A DNA stretch of 64,000 bases, taken from the NCBI RefSeq assembly GCF_947493875.1, contig NZ_CANLSU010000006.1, positions 1 through 64,000 of the forward strand, read 5' to 3'. The position numbers and the translations under genes were made by a program. Of the stretch, positions 1-7,492 are shown piece after piece. The first letter of the stretch is position 1. Each line of letters begins with the position of its first letter. Below the pieces are notes generated by a model. The model had not been told where the DNA came from. It saw only the letters and a list, made by a program, of their open reading frames with translations, and did not search any database. This DNA comes from an uncultured Marinococcus sp. (GTDB taxonomy: Bacteria > Bacillota > Bacilli > Bacillales > Marinococcaceae).

Positions 1-91
1 GAAGATATGTTTCAACGGCAGGGTTAACTTCAAGGCTGGAAGAGGACAGCCGTTTACACAAAATTATTGACGGTCCCTATTCTATACCAGG

Positions 92-121
92 TTTACATTT
101 TCTCAATTACTGTGATAGGAT
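92..121 (+). promoter_or_regulatory. Candidate promoter of antisense RNA (par RNA II-like)
   Basis: TTTACA at 92-97 and TAGGAT at 116-121 are separated by 18 bases. Initiation about 7 bases downstream would place the RNA start just before the direct repeat at 128-151 and give a transcript of about 70 nt ending at the hairpin at 161-193. The promoter match is only fair. Confidence 0.4.
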
Positions 122-125
122 TGGT

Positions 126-198
126 GTATAAAAGTTCAACATTTTGTCACCATAAAAAGGGAGCACCCAGATGTCGTAACCATCTGAGTGCTCTTTTT
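126..198 (+). ncRNA. Candidate antisense antitoxin RNA of a par/Fst-like type I toxin-antitoxin locus
   Basis: Seen: a plus-strand segment holding a 24-base copy (128-151) of the sequence that lies antisense across the toxin start codon (308-332), followed by the hairpin 161-193 that the toxin message shares on the other strand. Known: in the enterococcal par locus RNA II (about 65 nt) and RNA I (about 210 nt) converge on one bidirectional terminator and pair through direct repeats and the terminator loop. Inferred: this RNA, about 70 nt, binds the toxin message at the terminator and at the repeat over the start codon and blocks translation. Its 5' end is estimated. Confidence 0.6.
128..151 (+). 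repeat. Direct repeat a, antitoxin side
   Basis: Positions 128-151 match 308-332 with the shared core ATAAAAGTTCAA and the shared end TTTGTCACC. The second copy covers the toxin start region, so the antitoxin RNA carries a segment complementary to the toxin translation-initiation region. Confidence 0.75.
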
Positions 199-199
199 T
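161..199 (+). terminator. Bidirectional terminator shared by toxin and antitoxin RNAs
   Basis: GAGCACCCAGATG (161-173) pairs with CATCTGAGTGCTC (181-193), one G-T mismatch, 7-base loop. A T-run follows on the plus strand and an A-run (154-158) precedes it, so it can terminate both convergent transcripts, as in par loci. Confidence 0.8.
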
Positions 200-206
200 G
201 TTGCTA

Positions 207-323
207 TCATCGCCTGTTCTTGCTTTTCTTACGCATTCGCCTTAGCAACAAGTCAGCAAATACTATTCCAATCACGGTCGAAGCGAGTGGAAAAAGAAAG
301 TCCATCAATAAAAGTTCAAACAC
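207..323 (-). CDS. Fst-like type I toxin, 38 aa
   Basis: A 38-codon gene with GTG start at 323, too short for most ORF callers. The Shine-Dalgarno GGGAGGTGAC sits 5-10 bases upstream. The peptide opens MFELLLMDFLF, has a hydrophobic membrane segment at about residues 9-27 (ending VIGIVFADLLL) and a basic tail of ten charged residues (RRMRKKSKNRR). This is the plan of Fst/Ldr-type membrane toxins (Fst is 33 aa). Upstream, CTTCTG-type arms (336-341 with 353-358) fold the Shine-Dalgarno into a 5' hairpin, another par hallmark. A TATAAT at 379-384 (minus) gives an RNA of about 210 nt to the shared terminator. Toxicity is inferred from architecture; residue identity to known Fst proteins is not established here. 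Confidence 0.6.
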   Translation of the reverse strand: MFELLLMDFLFPLASTVIGIVFADLLLRRMRKKSKNRR

Positions 324-332
324 TTTGTCACC
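308..332 (-). repeat. Direct repeat b over the toxin start
   Basis: Second copy of the repeat at 128-151. It covers the GTG start and the first five toxin codons, and is therefore the target of the complementary antisense RNA. Confidence 0.7.
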
Positions 333-361
333 TCCCTTCTGACACATTTCGCCAGAAGGTG
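329..361 (-). promoter_or_regulatory. 5' hairpin sequestering the toxin ribosome site
   Basis: In the toxin message the segment at 353-361 (CACCTTCTG) pairs with the segment at 329-341 (CAGAAG, three-base bulge, GTG), which holds the GGGAGG ribosome site. In par RNA I a comparable 5' stem-loop lowers toxin translation and slows pairing with the antitoxin. Confidence 0.55.
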
Positions 362-378
362 AACAGGCGATAAATCCC

Positions 379-384
379 ATTATA
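379..384 (-). promoter_or_regulatory. -10 box of the toxin promoter
   Basis: A perfect TATAAT on the minus strand, 56 bases upstream of the toxin start. The -35 region about 17 bases upstream is AT-rich with no clear TTGACA. Confidence 0.5.
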
Positions 385-435
385 TCAAGCTTGAAATGTT
401 AATAAAATATGGATACCAGTTCCTTAAGCTATTTT

Positions 436-651
436 TTAGCCGAAGAAAAACGAAGCAACTATGAACCCCGCTATAATTACAAGAATAAGTATGCCTGTTC
501 CTTTCCAGCCCAAACCGGTAACGAGATCCACAAGGCCTCCGCTTCCTGCGCGGTGAAAGGAATCATTCATATTACCAGTGGGGTTTCGTTTTAATTCTTC
601 TTGTCTCAGCCTTTCTCTTCTTCTTTCTTCCTCTTCTTTATTTTCATTCAT
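436..651 (-). CDS. DUF6366-type small membrane protein
   Basis: 71 aa from the ATG at 651, chosen because GGAGG lies 7 bases upstream; an in-frame start further upstream has no such site. The first 30 residues are highly charged (runs of E and R), the middle has the segment GSGGLVDLVTGLGWKG, and one transmembrane helix (about residues 53-69) ends in SFFFG. This matches the Bacillaceae DUF6366 family, whose function is unknown. It is the last gene before the toxin-antitoxin locus and is transcribed alone. Confidence 0.7.
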   Translation of the reverse strand: MNENKEEEERRRERLRQEELKRNPTGNMNDSFHRAGSGGLVDLVTGLGWKGTGILILVIIAGFIVASFFFG

Positions 652-759
652 TTGAATTCCTCCGCTATTGTTACATCTAATAAATGACATGGCTTTTCCT
701 GTTCCACTGATGAATATCGAGTACGTCTTTTCCTTGAACCATATTTAAGCTTTACGCAT

Positions 760-951
760 TCATACATAAAACGCTACATACCCGGACAGGATCATCAATG
801 CAAAAATCAGGAGGGTCATGCCATACGTTTTCGCTTCAACAGCCCGGGCGGATTGCTACTGAAGCCAATATGGATAAACGAAGAACGCTACCGGAAGCAG
901 ACCAAGAAAAATTGAAAATAAAACAACCGCGATCACACCAAAGGTATCTAT
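760..951 (-). pseudogene. Two-helix small membrane protein split by an in-frame TAG
   Basis: One open frame from 951 to a TGA at 760-762 encodes two hydrophobic helices: first half IDTFGVIAVVLFSIFLG onward, second half from QSARAVEAKTYGM to SGYVAFYV. It is interrupted by TAG at 856-858, and its first codon after a good GGAGGG ribosome site is ATA, not ATG. Both halves look like genuine membrane-protein sequence in the same frame, so this is probably a decayed gene of about 63 aa. It lies 48 bp downstream of the 66-aa membrane protein and may have been in its operon. Function unknown. Confidence 0.4.
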
Positions 952-999
952 TGGATTCCCTCCTCTTTCGCTCCCTATTTTCTCCATCCCTTCATGATG

Positions 1000-1200
1000 T
1001 CAGGAGCGTTCTTTATGGCGATGCTTTTTGCTCCATGTGAAGTCCAGGAAGAGAAAAAAGCAGACCACTGTAACCGAACCAATAAATCCCCACACCCATT
1101 TAAGTCCGGGTAATTGAATAACTCCCAAAAGTGCAATGATAGTCACCGGCAGCAACGAAATCCACATCCACCGAAACAAATAGACAGGCGACTGCTGCAC
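1000..1200 (-). CDS. Small two-helix membrane protein, unknown function
   Basis: 66 aa, GTG start at 1200 with GGGAG upstream. Two predicted membrane segments (about residues 12-30 and 35-52, containing LLPVTIIALLGVIQ and VTVVCFFLFL) are followed by a basic tail SKKHRHKERS. It begins 21 bp after the PNPOx-like gene and is probably cotranscribed with it. Not recognised as a named family. Confidence 0.6.
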   Translation of the reverse strand: MQQSPVYLFRWMWISLLPVTIIALLGVIQLPGLKWVWGFIGSVTVVCFFLFLDFTWSKKHRHKERS

Positions 1201-1221
1201 TATAGCAACTCCCTTCCCATT

Positions 1222-1680
1222 TTAAATACGATCATACGATTGATCACGTACAACGACCGTCTCAGGACTTATGCGAACCAGAACCCAAGCCGGGTCGCCC
1301 AAAACGTTTGTAAATCGTGAATCCCAATGCTCCGGAGCCCCCATGTATTTGCAGAACAACCGGGAAACCCGTTTACGATCATGAGCAAGAAGGCTGCCCC
1401 AGCCCCGGATACCTGCGTGCTGAACGAGACCGGTTGCAGGGTTGAAATCCACGATACCAAGCGCACATCGGGGTTCGCTTTCAATCCGTGCAGGAAACGA
1501 ATCGGTTCGCGTATTCCCAAGAATCCAAATCTCCTTGTTCTCCCATAAAAACCATACGGGAGACTCCCGGGGGCCCTCTTCATGAACCGTAGATAAATGA
1601 GCAAATAACGGTCGCTGCAAAAGGGTATCCAAAAATTTTTCCGGATCATCGGGGGTGGAGGCATCACGTAAGATTTTCAT
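1222..1680 (-). CDS. Pyridoxamine 5'-phosphate oxidase-like protein
   Basis: 152 aa. The segment FLDTLLQRPLFAHLSTVHE, then ESPVWFLWENKEIWILG, is the characteristic opening strand pair of the split-barrel FMN/F420/heme-binding PNPOx-like fold, and FPARIESEPRCALGIVDF continues the barrel. The family includes flavin reductases and general-stress proteins as well as true PdxH; this short single-domain form lacks features that would fix the substrate. Start ATG with AAAGGA about 10 bases upstream. It heads the small operon running toward 760. Confidence 0.7.
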   Translation of the reverse strand: MKILRDASTPDDPEKFLDTLLQRPLFAHLSTVHEEGPRESPVWFLWENKEIWILGNTRTDSFPARIESEPRCALGIVDFNPATGLVQHAGIRGWGSLLAHDRKRVSRLFCKYMGAPEHWDSRFTNVLGDPAWVLVRISPETVVVRDQSYDRI

Positions 1681-1741
1681 CAGATCGTTCCTTTCTTTTT
1701 CAGGTTATTCTTCACAAGAAAAAACATATGTTTCGGCCTTC

Positions 1742-2314
1742 TTATTTGTTCCTTTGGCCATCAATGCTTTGCAGGCTTTCCCATTCTTTTCTTAATATGC
1801 CCATTTTAATCGAGTCATAGTAGCTTCCCTGCCAGTATCTCGCCTCCCGAATACGTGCCTCTTCCTTCATTCCTAATTTTTTAGCGACCTGCATCATGCG
1901 TTCGTTCGCTGACCAGGTTGTCATGCCTAAGCGGTGAAGATCTGTGTAGTGAAATAAATAATCAATCCATAAGCGATATGCCTCTGTTCCATAACCCCCG
2001 TTCCAATAGGCAGAATCGTAAATAACAATACCTGTTTCCATCCAGTATGTATTGGCATCCACCCAGTAAGCTCCTGTATAACCGATCGCCTGGCGGTCAG
2101 CGATAATAGCCAATGCAGCAGGGATACCGGGAAAAATTTCTGCCAGCCACTGCTCTTGATAGGAGGAAAAGGAAATGAAATTTTCCTCGATATACGGCGC
2201 ATTCCATTTTTTTGATTTCTGCTGTTCATCGAGGTACTTCCATTCGTACAGCTGCTTTATGTCGGTCTCGTTGGCTTGCCTTAAAAATACTTTATTACCA
2301 TCCAGTTCACTCAT
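1742..2314 (-). CDS. GNAT family N-acetyltransferase (RimJ/RimL type)
   Basis: 190 aa. N-terminal VFLRQANETDIKQLYEW is the usual opening of Acetyltransf_3 proteins; GIVIYDSAYWNGGYGTEA is strand beta4 plus the acetyl-CoA pyrophosphate loop (G-x-G-T); WSANERMMQVAKKLGMKEEARIRE is the conserved alpha4 region. These enzymes acetylate ribosomal N-termini, amino-sugars or drugs, and the substrate here is open. Single gene, upstream of PhzF in the same direction with a 37-bp gap. Confidence 0.8.
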   Translation of the reverse strand: MSELDGNKVFLRQANETDIKQLYEWKYLDEQQKSKKWNAPYIEENFISFSSYQEQWLAEIFPGIPAALAIIADRQAIGYTGAYWVDANTYWMETGIVIYDSAYWNGGYGTEAYRLWIDYLFHYTDLHRLGMTTWSANERMMQVAKKLGMKEEARIREARYWQGSYYDSIKMGILRKEWESLQSIDGQRNK

Positions 2315-2350
2315 TCTCTGCTCCTTTTGATCTTCCGAAAAATTCTTCTA

Positions 2351-3244
2351 TTATAAAGCTACATCAAAGCTAGTCACATAAACTGCACGGCCGGTAATAC
2401 TCACATCAACATTATCCTGGTGCTTTGTGACCTGCACGTGAACCCGTCCATCTTTATTCATCTCCTGTCCCTGCTCTATAATAAGCTGCAAAGGCGAGCG
2501 AAAGCTTTCATTAATATAGGCCGCCCAATAAGCGCCCATAACCCCGGATGCAGTCCCTGTGACAGGATCTTCCACGGTCCCCGAATACGGGGAGGAAAAA
2601 TGCCTTGCATGGATATCAGCTGCTTCATCATACGTCTCCAGACAAAACGGATGAATGGAAGCTTTAGGCATTTTCGTAAGCACATCTGGAAACGATGAAT
2701 TATCAGGCCTCATCCTTTCAAAGCTGTCTATGTGAGCAATCGGCACCAGCAGCGTCCACGTTCCGGTGTTTCCATACACAATGGGCAGATCAGTGTGAAT
2801 ATCATTTTCTCCTATCCCCATCGAAGCAGCCAGAGAAGCCCGGGAGCCATGAAACATTTCAAATTTAGGCGGGGCCTGAGTCATCGTAATTGTGTGCTGT
2901 TGATGGGCAGACGTTTGTATCCTGACCGTTAAGATGCCAGCCCTCGTTTCTACCGTGATACGTTCTTTATCATCAAGCAGCCCTTCACTTTTTAATGAAT
3001 AAACGGAAGCCAGCGCAGCGTGACCGCATAAATCCATTTCGTGACCCGGTGTAAAAAAGCGCAGACGTAGATCTGCTGATTCAGATGATAATACAAAGGC
3101 CGTTTCATTAAATCCAACCTGGTACGCTGCATGCTGCATTTCTGCTTCTGTCAGATGGTCTCCGTCAAAAACGACACCTGCTGGATTCCCTTTATGAGGT
3201 ATTTCACTAAACGCATCATAATGATGAACACGGATTTTCTGCAT
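2351..3244 (-). CDS. PhzF family isomerase/epimerase
   Basis: 297 aa, full length for the family. Visible hallmarks: HHYDAFSEIPHKGNPAGVV at the N-terminus, catalytic glutamate in GFNETAF (about E47), GHAALA near residue 75 and the C-terminal EDPVTGTASG loop. PhzF proteins have the diaminopimelate-epimerase fold and isomerise small acids such as dihydro-hydroxyanthranilate; most Bacillus members have no proven substrate. No phenazine genes are nearby, so a phenazine role is not supported. Confidence 0.88.
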   Translation of the reverse strand: MQKIRVHHYDAFSEIPHKGNPAGVVFDGDHLTEAEMQHAAYQVGFNETAFVLSSESADLRLRFFTPGHEMDLCGHAALASVYSLKSEGLLDDKERITVETRAGILTVRIQTSAHQQHTITMTQAPPKFEMFHGSRASLAASMGIGENDIHTDLPIVYGNTGTWTLLVPIAHIDSFERMRPDNSSFPDVLTKMPKASIHPFCLETYDEAADIHARHFSSPYSGTVEDPVTGTASGVMGAYWAAYINESFRSPLQLIIEQGQEMNKDGRVHVQVTKHQDNVDVSITGRAVYVTSFDVAL

Positions 3245-3309
3245 TATTCTCTATTCCTCCCGCCTGGTATCAGGTGCCTCAATAACGTTTCAAAAGCTGT
3301 AAGTATGCT

Positions 3310-3795
3310 TTAAGAAATCTTTACTTTAATTGCGTACGTAACCTCTCCCTCATAATCTGAACCGGACCACTGAGTATCCATTTCATACATATACGTTCCG
3401 GGTTTTTCCGGCAATTTCAAAGAAATGTCATCTTCAAGTGTTGCAGCTTTTTTCTGCTCTTCCCCGCGCCGCCAATAGCCTACAATTTGGTCCGGGGGCC
3501 GGCCATTCTCAAAACGGATTTCTGCCGGCTTCTCCCTTTCCACTTCCATTGCTGGAGGATCATCAGCAACCGATTGAAGCCCCGTTCCATCGGTTTGAAT
3601 TGTCTGCCGCTCTCCTTCCGGCAATTCAACGTTCCATGTACTTGTAACGAAGGAGAGATCATATTCATGATCACCAGCAATAACTACTCCGTCCGGAGCA
3701 GAAAGAGACACGTCTCCACTTGTTTTCTCCCCATCTGCTGCACACCCCGCAATAAACATTACCCCAAGCAGCAGAATACTTTTCCATGGCTTCAT
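3310..3795 (-). CDS. Predicted lipoprotein, unknown function
   Basis: 161 aa. Signal peptide MKPWKSILLLGVMF followed by lipobox I-A-G-C with Cys18, so lipid-anchored on the outer face of the membrane. The mature part is acidic and beta-rich, ending PEKPGTYMYEMDTQW and EVTYAIKVKI, reminiscent of small Ig-like extracellular domains. Own gene, 65 bp upstream of PhzF. No named family recognised. Confidence 0.7.
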   Translation of the reverse strand: MKPWKSILLLGVMFIAGCAADGEKTSGDVSLSAPDGVVIAGDHEYDLSFVTSTWNVELPEGERQTIQTDGTGLQSVADDPPAMEVEREKPAEIRFENGRPPDQIVGYWRRGEEQKKAATLEDDISLKLPEKPGTYMYEMDTQWSGSDYEGEVTYAIKVKIS

Positions 3796-3938
3796 GTATG
3801 CCCCCTTCCAGGAAAGAATGTCTCCAGGTATTTATTTTACTTTATCTTCCCTCTATGATACTTTTTTACAATAAATAGGGAAAGAGAGGATTCCTTGTCT
3901 TTCTGTCAGGAAAATCGAATTTCACAGGAGGTTTTCCC

Positions 3939-4604
3939 TTGGCCATCGAAGTTGTTTTATTTGATTTGGACCAAACACTGCTCGACAAACAACAAACACT
4001 AACTCTTTTTGCCGAATATCAGCATGAACATTTTGCGTTGCACCGTTATGCAGACCTAAAGGCGTTTAAAAATATCTTTATATCCCTCAATAATCAGCTA
4101 TTGCCTAAAACTGTCGTTTATCAGAAGATTGGCCGCCAATGTGCTATTCCGGAAAAACTTCTCGAGGATTTATTACAAAATTTAAATGAGTACTTCCCCG
4201 AATTCAGCAAAGGCTTTCCAGGATTACACCACATGCTTGCAGCTTTACATAAAAAGAATTATAAAATAGGAATTGTCACTAACGGCCGTGATTTTTACCA
4301 GCGTAACAAGATAAATTCTTTAGCCATTCAACAGTATCTGAATCTCATCGTCACCTCGGATCAGCTCAATATTCGCAAGCCCGATCCACAAATATTCCAA
4401 TATGCACTGGATTATTTTCGAGTACAGGCTGCGAATACAGTATTTATCGGAGATCATCCCGAAGCGGATATTTCTCCTGCTAAAGAACTGGGTATGCTTA
4501 CGATTCAAAAAACGAAAGACACCTCTTCCAGTTCTCACGTCAGTACAGATCGTTTAGAGAGCATTCCCCGGATAATTGGAAAACTGAACGAATATGAAGC
4601 ATAA
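3939..4604 (+). CDS. HAD family hydrolase
   Basis: 221 aa from TTG with AGGAGG 7 bases upstream. HAD motif I is FDLDQT (D9, D11), motif II is IGIVTNG, motif III lysine lies in IRKPDPQIF and motif IV is FIGDHPEADI. The helical cap between motifs I and II (about residues 18-90) makes it subfamily I, the same class as PpaX, Gph and YjjG-type nucleotide or phosphoglycolate phosphatases. The substrate cannot be told. It is followed after 29 bp by a small gene in the same direction. Confidence 0.85.
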   Translation: MAIEVVLFDLDQTLLDKQQTLTLFAEYQHEHFALHRYADLKAFKNIFISLNNQLLPKTVVYQKIGRQCAIPEKLLEDLLQNLNEYFPEFSKGFPGLHHMLAALHKKNYKIGIVTNGRDFYQRNKINSLAIQQYLNLIVTSDQLNIRKPDPQIFQYALDYFRVQAANTVFIGDHPEADISPAKELGMLTIQKTKDTSSSSHVSTDRLESIPRIIGKLNEYEA

Positions 4605-4633
4605 AAATATAGTTGGCTAAAGGAGCACCGCCT

Positions 4634-5008
4634 ATGAATCTAAAATGCATTATTGATGAGCATCATTATTCATCAGTTCGTCGCTGGGCCAACGGTTCTC
4701 AGCAATGGATTCCGTATAAAATCTCTCCCAACGTATCATTAGTTGTATTCCTGACGCCGCCACCGTATTCTTTTATTGTGGGCTGCGGTGTTTACAATTC
4801 TGACTATGAAGCCGTGCGCCCTCTGCTTCTGCTTAAAGATCCGGTGCCCTCCTACTATCTTTCGTTTCCATTACATGCAGGGGAACTAAAGCTATTGGAA
4901 TGGGAGGGTCTCTGCAAGGAAATTTTAGTACATAATCCTGGTTTGACTGGTGCTTTACAACGTATCACCTTCGATTATTTCACGCATGAAAAGGAGAACC
5001 TCCCATGA
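4634..5008 (+). CDS. Conserved hypothetical protein coupled to a VOC protein
   Basis: 124 aa from ATG at 4634, preferred because AAAGGAG lies 9 bases upstream (an upstream in-frame start at 4613 has no site). Mixed alpha/beta, with proline-rich turn VFLTPPPYSF; no signal or membrane helix. The last codons overlap the next start (ATGA), so it is translationally coupled to the VOC gene. Family not recognised. Confidence 0.65.
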   Translation: MNLKCIIDEHHYSSVRRWANGSQQWIPYKISPNVSLVVFLTPPPYSFIVGCGVYNSDYEAVRPLLLLKDPVPSYYLSFPLHAGELKLLEWEGLCKEILVHNPGLTGALQRITFDYFTHEKENLP

Positions 5009-5403
5009 ACGGACTCATTCACCATATCGAGCTTTATGTATCCAATCTCGAACGGTCGAGGGTCTTCTGGCAGTGGCTGCTGGAGGACCTTGGCTATCAT
5101 ATCCATCAGCAGTGGCCGGAAGGGATCAGTTTTAAATTAGAGGCCTCCTATATCGTATTTGTACAGACGGAGGATCGTTTTTTAGATATTCCTTATCACC
5201 GGTGCCGGACAGGGTTGAACCATATTGCTTTCCATGCCCGGTCGAAATCTCATGTGGATCAAATGACCGGGAAGCTGCGGGCAGCGGATGTCCCCATTCT
5301 TTATGAAGACCTGCACCCCTTTGCCGGCGGAAACGAGCACTACGCGGTCTATTTTGAAGACCCTGACCGTATTAAAGTAGAGCTCGTGGCTCCTTCGGAA
5401 TAG
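5005..5403 (+). CDS. VOC family (glyoxalase/dioxygenase-like) protein
   Basis: 132 aa, one glyoxalase/bleomycin-resistance fold. HHIELYVSNLERSRVFWQWL is the first beta-alpha-beta unit with the first metal-ligand His, GLNHIAFHA supplies the second, and YFEDPDRIKVELV holds the C-terminal Glu. This layout fits a metal-dependent lyase, isomerase or thiol transferase; substrate unknown. Overlaps the preceding gene by 4 bases. Confidence 0.8.
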   Translation: MNGLIHHIELYVSNLERSRVFWQWLLEDLGYHIHQQWPEGISFKLEASYIVFVQTEDRFLDIPYHRCRTGLNHIAFHARSKSHVDQMTGKLRAADVPILYEDLHPFAGGNEHYAVYFEDPDRIKVELVAPSE

Positions 5404-5531
5404 ATAGCTCAGGCAGACACATTTCAAAAATGATAAACACATCTGGGAAAACGATATTGTGATCGGCATCCTAAGTGTCTTTTTTCTTATCCAAGCTCTT
5501 GATAACACCATCTATTACAGTTCAAATTATA

Positions 5532-5564
5532 CAAAAAAGTCCCTATGTTTATGGAAACATAGGG
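5532..5564 (-). terminator. Terminator of the PfpI-like gene
   Basis: CCCTATGTTT and AAACATAGGG (5541-5564) form a 10-bp stem with a 4-base loop, followed on the minus strand by CTTTTTTGT. Confidence 0.75.
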
Positions 5565-5626
5565 GCCGGGAGCAGGTGCTGCATAATTTTTCAGAAGCGA
5601 TCATTGTTACTTTCTTAATGCATTGT

Positions 5627-6214
5627 CTATAAATATGGATTCCCGTATTTTTCAACGTATTCGTAAAAGCCGTACCGATACATATACATTGTCTTTTCAA
5701 TCTCTTCTGCTGTGTCAAAATTAACCATTTGCAGAACCAGCTCGGTAAATTCTATAGGTGCCGTTCCATTTGCGGTCACCAGGTTTTTATCCTTCACAGC
5801 CTGCTCTTCCATAAATTCTACTTCCGGATTATAGTTTTCGTAGTTCTGCCAGAGGTAAGCCGAATTGCCCGTATGCCTGAAATGATTTAAAAATCCATTC
5901 TTTGCTAAATAATCCACCGCTCCGCATATGGCACCGACCGGAGTATTTTTACTGAACGCTTCGTCCACTAAATTAAAAATATCATCGCTTTCAATATCCC
6001 ATGTGTTGCCGCCAATTAGTACCAGCAAATCGAAAGACGGATGACCGCTGATTCTATAATTCATCTCTGTTTTAAAGCCTCCGATGGATGTAACGTGATC
6101 ATGCAGAGAAATTGTACTAACAGTCCACTCCCTGCCTTCGTTCAGCGTTGCTGACAAATAAGCGGCTTCCCAATCAGCGTACTCATCTAAAAGCAGAAAT
6201 ATTGCTTGCTTCAC
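5627..6214 (-). CDS. DJ-1/PfpI family protein
   Basis: 195 aa from GTG at 6214, which has GGAGGGG 6 bases upstream; the frame stays open further upstream but overlaps the VOC gene. Starts with AIFLLLDEYADWE, typical of the family, and has the nucleophile elbow GAICGAVDYLA (Cys about residue 102). Members are glyoxalase III, deglycase-like or protease-like enzymes; the mid-length form resembles Bacillus YoaZ/YdeA-type stress proteins. Exact activity open. Confidence 0.8.
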   Translation of the reverse strand: MKQAIFLLLDEYADWEAAYLSATLNEGREWTVSTISLHDHVTSIGGFKTEMNYRISGHPSFDLLVLIGGNTWDIESDDIFNLVDEAFSKNTPVGAICGAVDYLAKNGFLNHFRHTGNSAYLWQNYENYNPEVEFMEEQAVKDKNLVTANGTAPIEFTELVLQMVNFDTAEEIEKTMYMYRYGFYEYVEKYGNPYL

Positions 6215-6278
6215 AGCAATCCCCTCCAAACTGATTTTTAGAACGTTACATATAACGCTAAAGTCAAAATGAGAACGC

Positions 6279-6701
6279 TTAACCCGTTTCCATCCATGCC
6301 GGATTCCATACAATTTCCCACAGATGGCCGTCCGGGTCCTGGAAATGTCCGGAGTACCCTCCCCAGAACGCATCATGTGCCGGATCTGTGATAAAAGCCC
6401 CTGCACGTTCCGCTTTATCCATAATCGCGTCCACCTCCGCTTTACTGTTTACGTTGTGGCCTAGCGTGAATTCCGCAGGATTGGGCCGGCCAGCCGTTAT
6501 GCCGGCTTCATGAGCAATACTTTCACGCTTCCAAACGGCAAGCTTCAGACCTGCCTGCAGATCAAAAAAAGCTACTGCTCCATGCTCGAATTCCTCTCCG
6601 ACAATCCCCTCCGTAGGGAAGCCCAGCCCGTCACGATAAAAATGCAGCGATTGTTGCAAGTCCTCTACTCCAATCGTAATGACAGACACATTGGGTCTCA
6701 T
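6279..6701 (-). CDS. VOC family protein
   Basis: 140 aa from ATG at 6701 (AAGGAG 9 bases upstream; the ATG at 6710 sits too close to that site). Two paired beta-alpha-beta-beta-beta modules: SVITIGVEDLQQSLHFYRDGLG and the C-terminal GHFQDPDGHLWEIVWNP, which carries the family's last metal ligand. The alternation with the PfpI gene just downstream hints at shared aldehyde or reactive-carbonyl stress, which is inference only. Confidence 0.8.
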   Translation of the reverse strand: MRPNVSVITIGVEDLQQSLHFYRDGLGFPTEGIVGEEFEHGAVAFFDLQAGLKLAVWKRESIAHEAGITAGRPNPAEFTLGHNVNSKAEVDAIMDKAERAGAFITDPAHDAFWGGYSGHFQDPDGHLWEIVWNPAWMETG

Positions 6702-6752
6702 TAAAATCATCTCCTTATAAAGGTCTACCCTTATTGCGGTAGAAAAGCTTTA

Positions 6753-7310
6753 CTAATCCAACTGTTTAATAAGTTTTGCCGGATTTCCTCCTACCAGCGT
6801 GCGTGCGGAAACGTCCTTCGTAACGACTGCTCCCGAAGCAATCACCGCGCCGTCTTCGATGTGGATGCCAGGATTAATAATGGCTCCTCCCCCGACCCAT
6901 ACATTGTGCCCGATCGTCACAGGCGATCCGTACTCCTGGAGCGTCGCGCGGGCTGCTTCCTCCATCGGATGATTAACGGTATATATGTGCACTCCCGGAC
7001 CCAGCATTACCCCATCACCAAACTTAATTGGTGCTTCATCGAGCATGACGCAGTTGACGTTGGCGAAAAAATGGTCTCCAAGGTGAATATTATAGCCATA
7101 GTCACACCAGAACGGCGACCCGATGCGGGCTTTTTCTCCCATCGTTCCTACGAGGTCCTGTAACAGTTGATTGCTTCTTTCCTTTTCCCGGACGCTGATC
7201 GAGTTATATTCTTCGAGCAGGAGCTTCGTCTGCAGCCGCTCTGCCGCAAGCTCAGGGTCATGCGGCAGAAACAGCTCCCCGTTCATCATTTTTTCCTTCT
7301 CGCTTTTCAT
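6753..7310 (-). CDS. Maltose/galactoside O-acetyltransferase family
   Basis: 185 aa. N-terminal Mac domain (MMNGELFLPHDPELAAERLQ) followed by left-handed beta-helix hexapeptide repeats (LGPGVHIYTVNHP with the catalytic His, then VTIGHNVWVGGGAIINPGI). Length and order match Maa/NodL/LacA enzymes that transfer acetyl from acetyl-CoA to sugar 6-OH groups. Monocistronic and divergent from the TetR gene at 7493. Confidence 0.88.
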   Translation of the reverse strand: MKSEKEKMMNGELFLPHDPELAAERLQTKLLLEEYNSISVREKERSNQLLQDLVGTMGEKARIGSPFWCDYGYNIHLGDHFFANVNCVMLDEAPIKFGDGVMLGPGVHIYTVNHPMEEAARATLQEYGSPVTIGHNVWVGGGAIINPGIHIEDGAVIASGAVVTKDVSARTLVGGNPAKLIKQLD

Positions 7311-7433
7311 TCGAACACCTCTTTTGTTTTCACTTTTTAAGCATGCAATGCTGCTATAAGCCCACTATACCACTGTTAATCCACGCCGGAATATTTGTTT
7401 TGCGGAATGCTCCAGAAATTGCTTTTCTTTTTT

Positions 7434-7462
7434 AACACAGTTGTATTAAAAAGTGTTATACT
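7434..7462 (+). promoter_or_regulatory. Candidate promoter/operator of the TetR gene
   Basis: AACAC (7434-7438) and GTGTT (7453-7457) form an inverted repeat that runs into TATACT (7457-7462), 31 bases before the TetR start. Position suits autorepression by the TetR protein; the -35 box is weak. Confidence 0.35.
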
Positions 7463-7492
7463 TGCTTTAATTTCTAAATCCTGAGGTGTATT

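Noticed and set aside
67-373. Plus-strand frames (91 and 61 aa) across the toxin-antitoxin locus
   Set aside because: They run antisense to the toxin gene and through the terminator; no ribosome site.
798-1040. 80-aa plus-strand frame
   Set aside because: Complement of the interrupted membrane gene and of the 66-aa gene; composition not protein-like.
5404-5530. Possible hairpin GACAC...GTGTC after the first VOC gene
   Set aside because: Arms are about 60 bases apart, too far for a convincing terminator, though TTTTTT follows.
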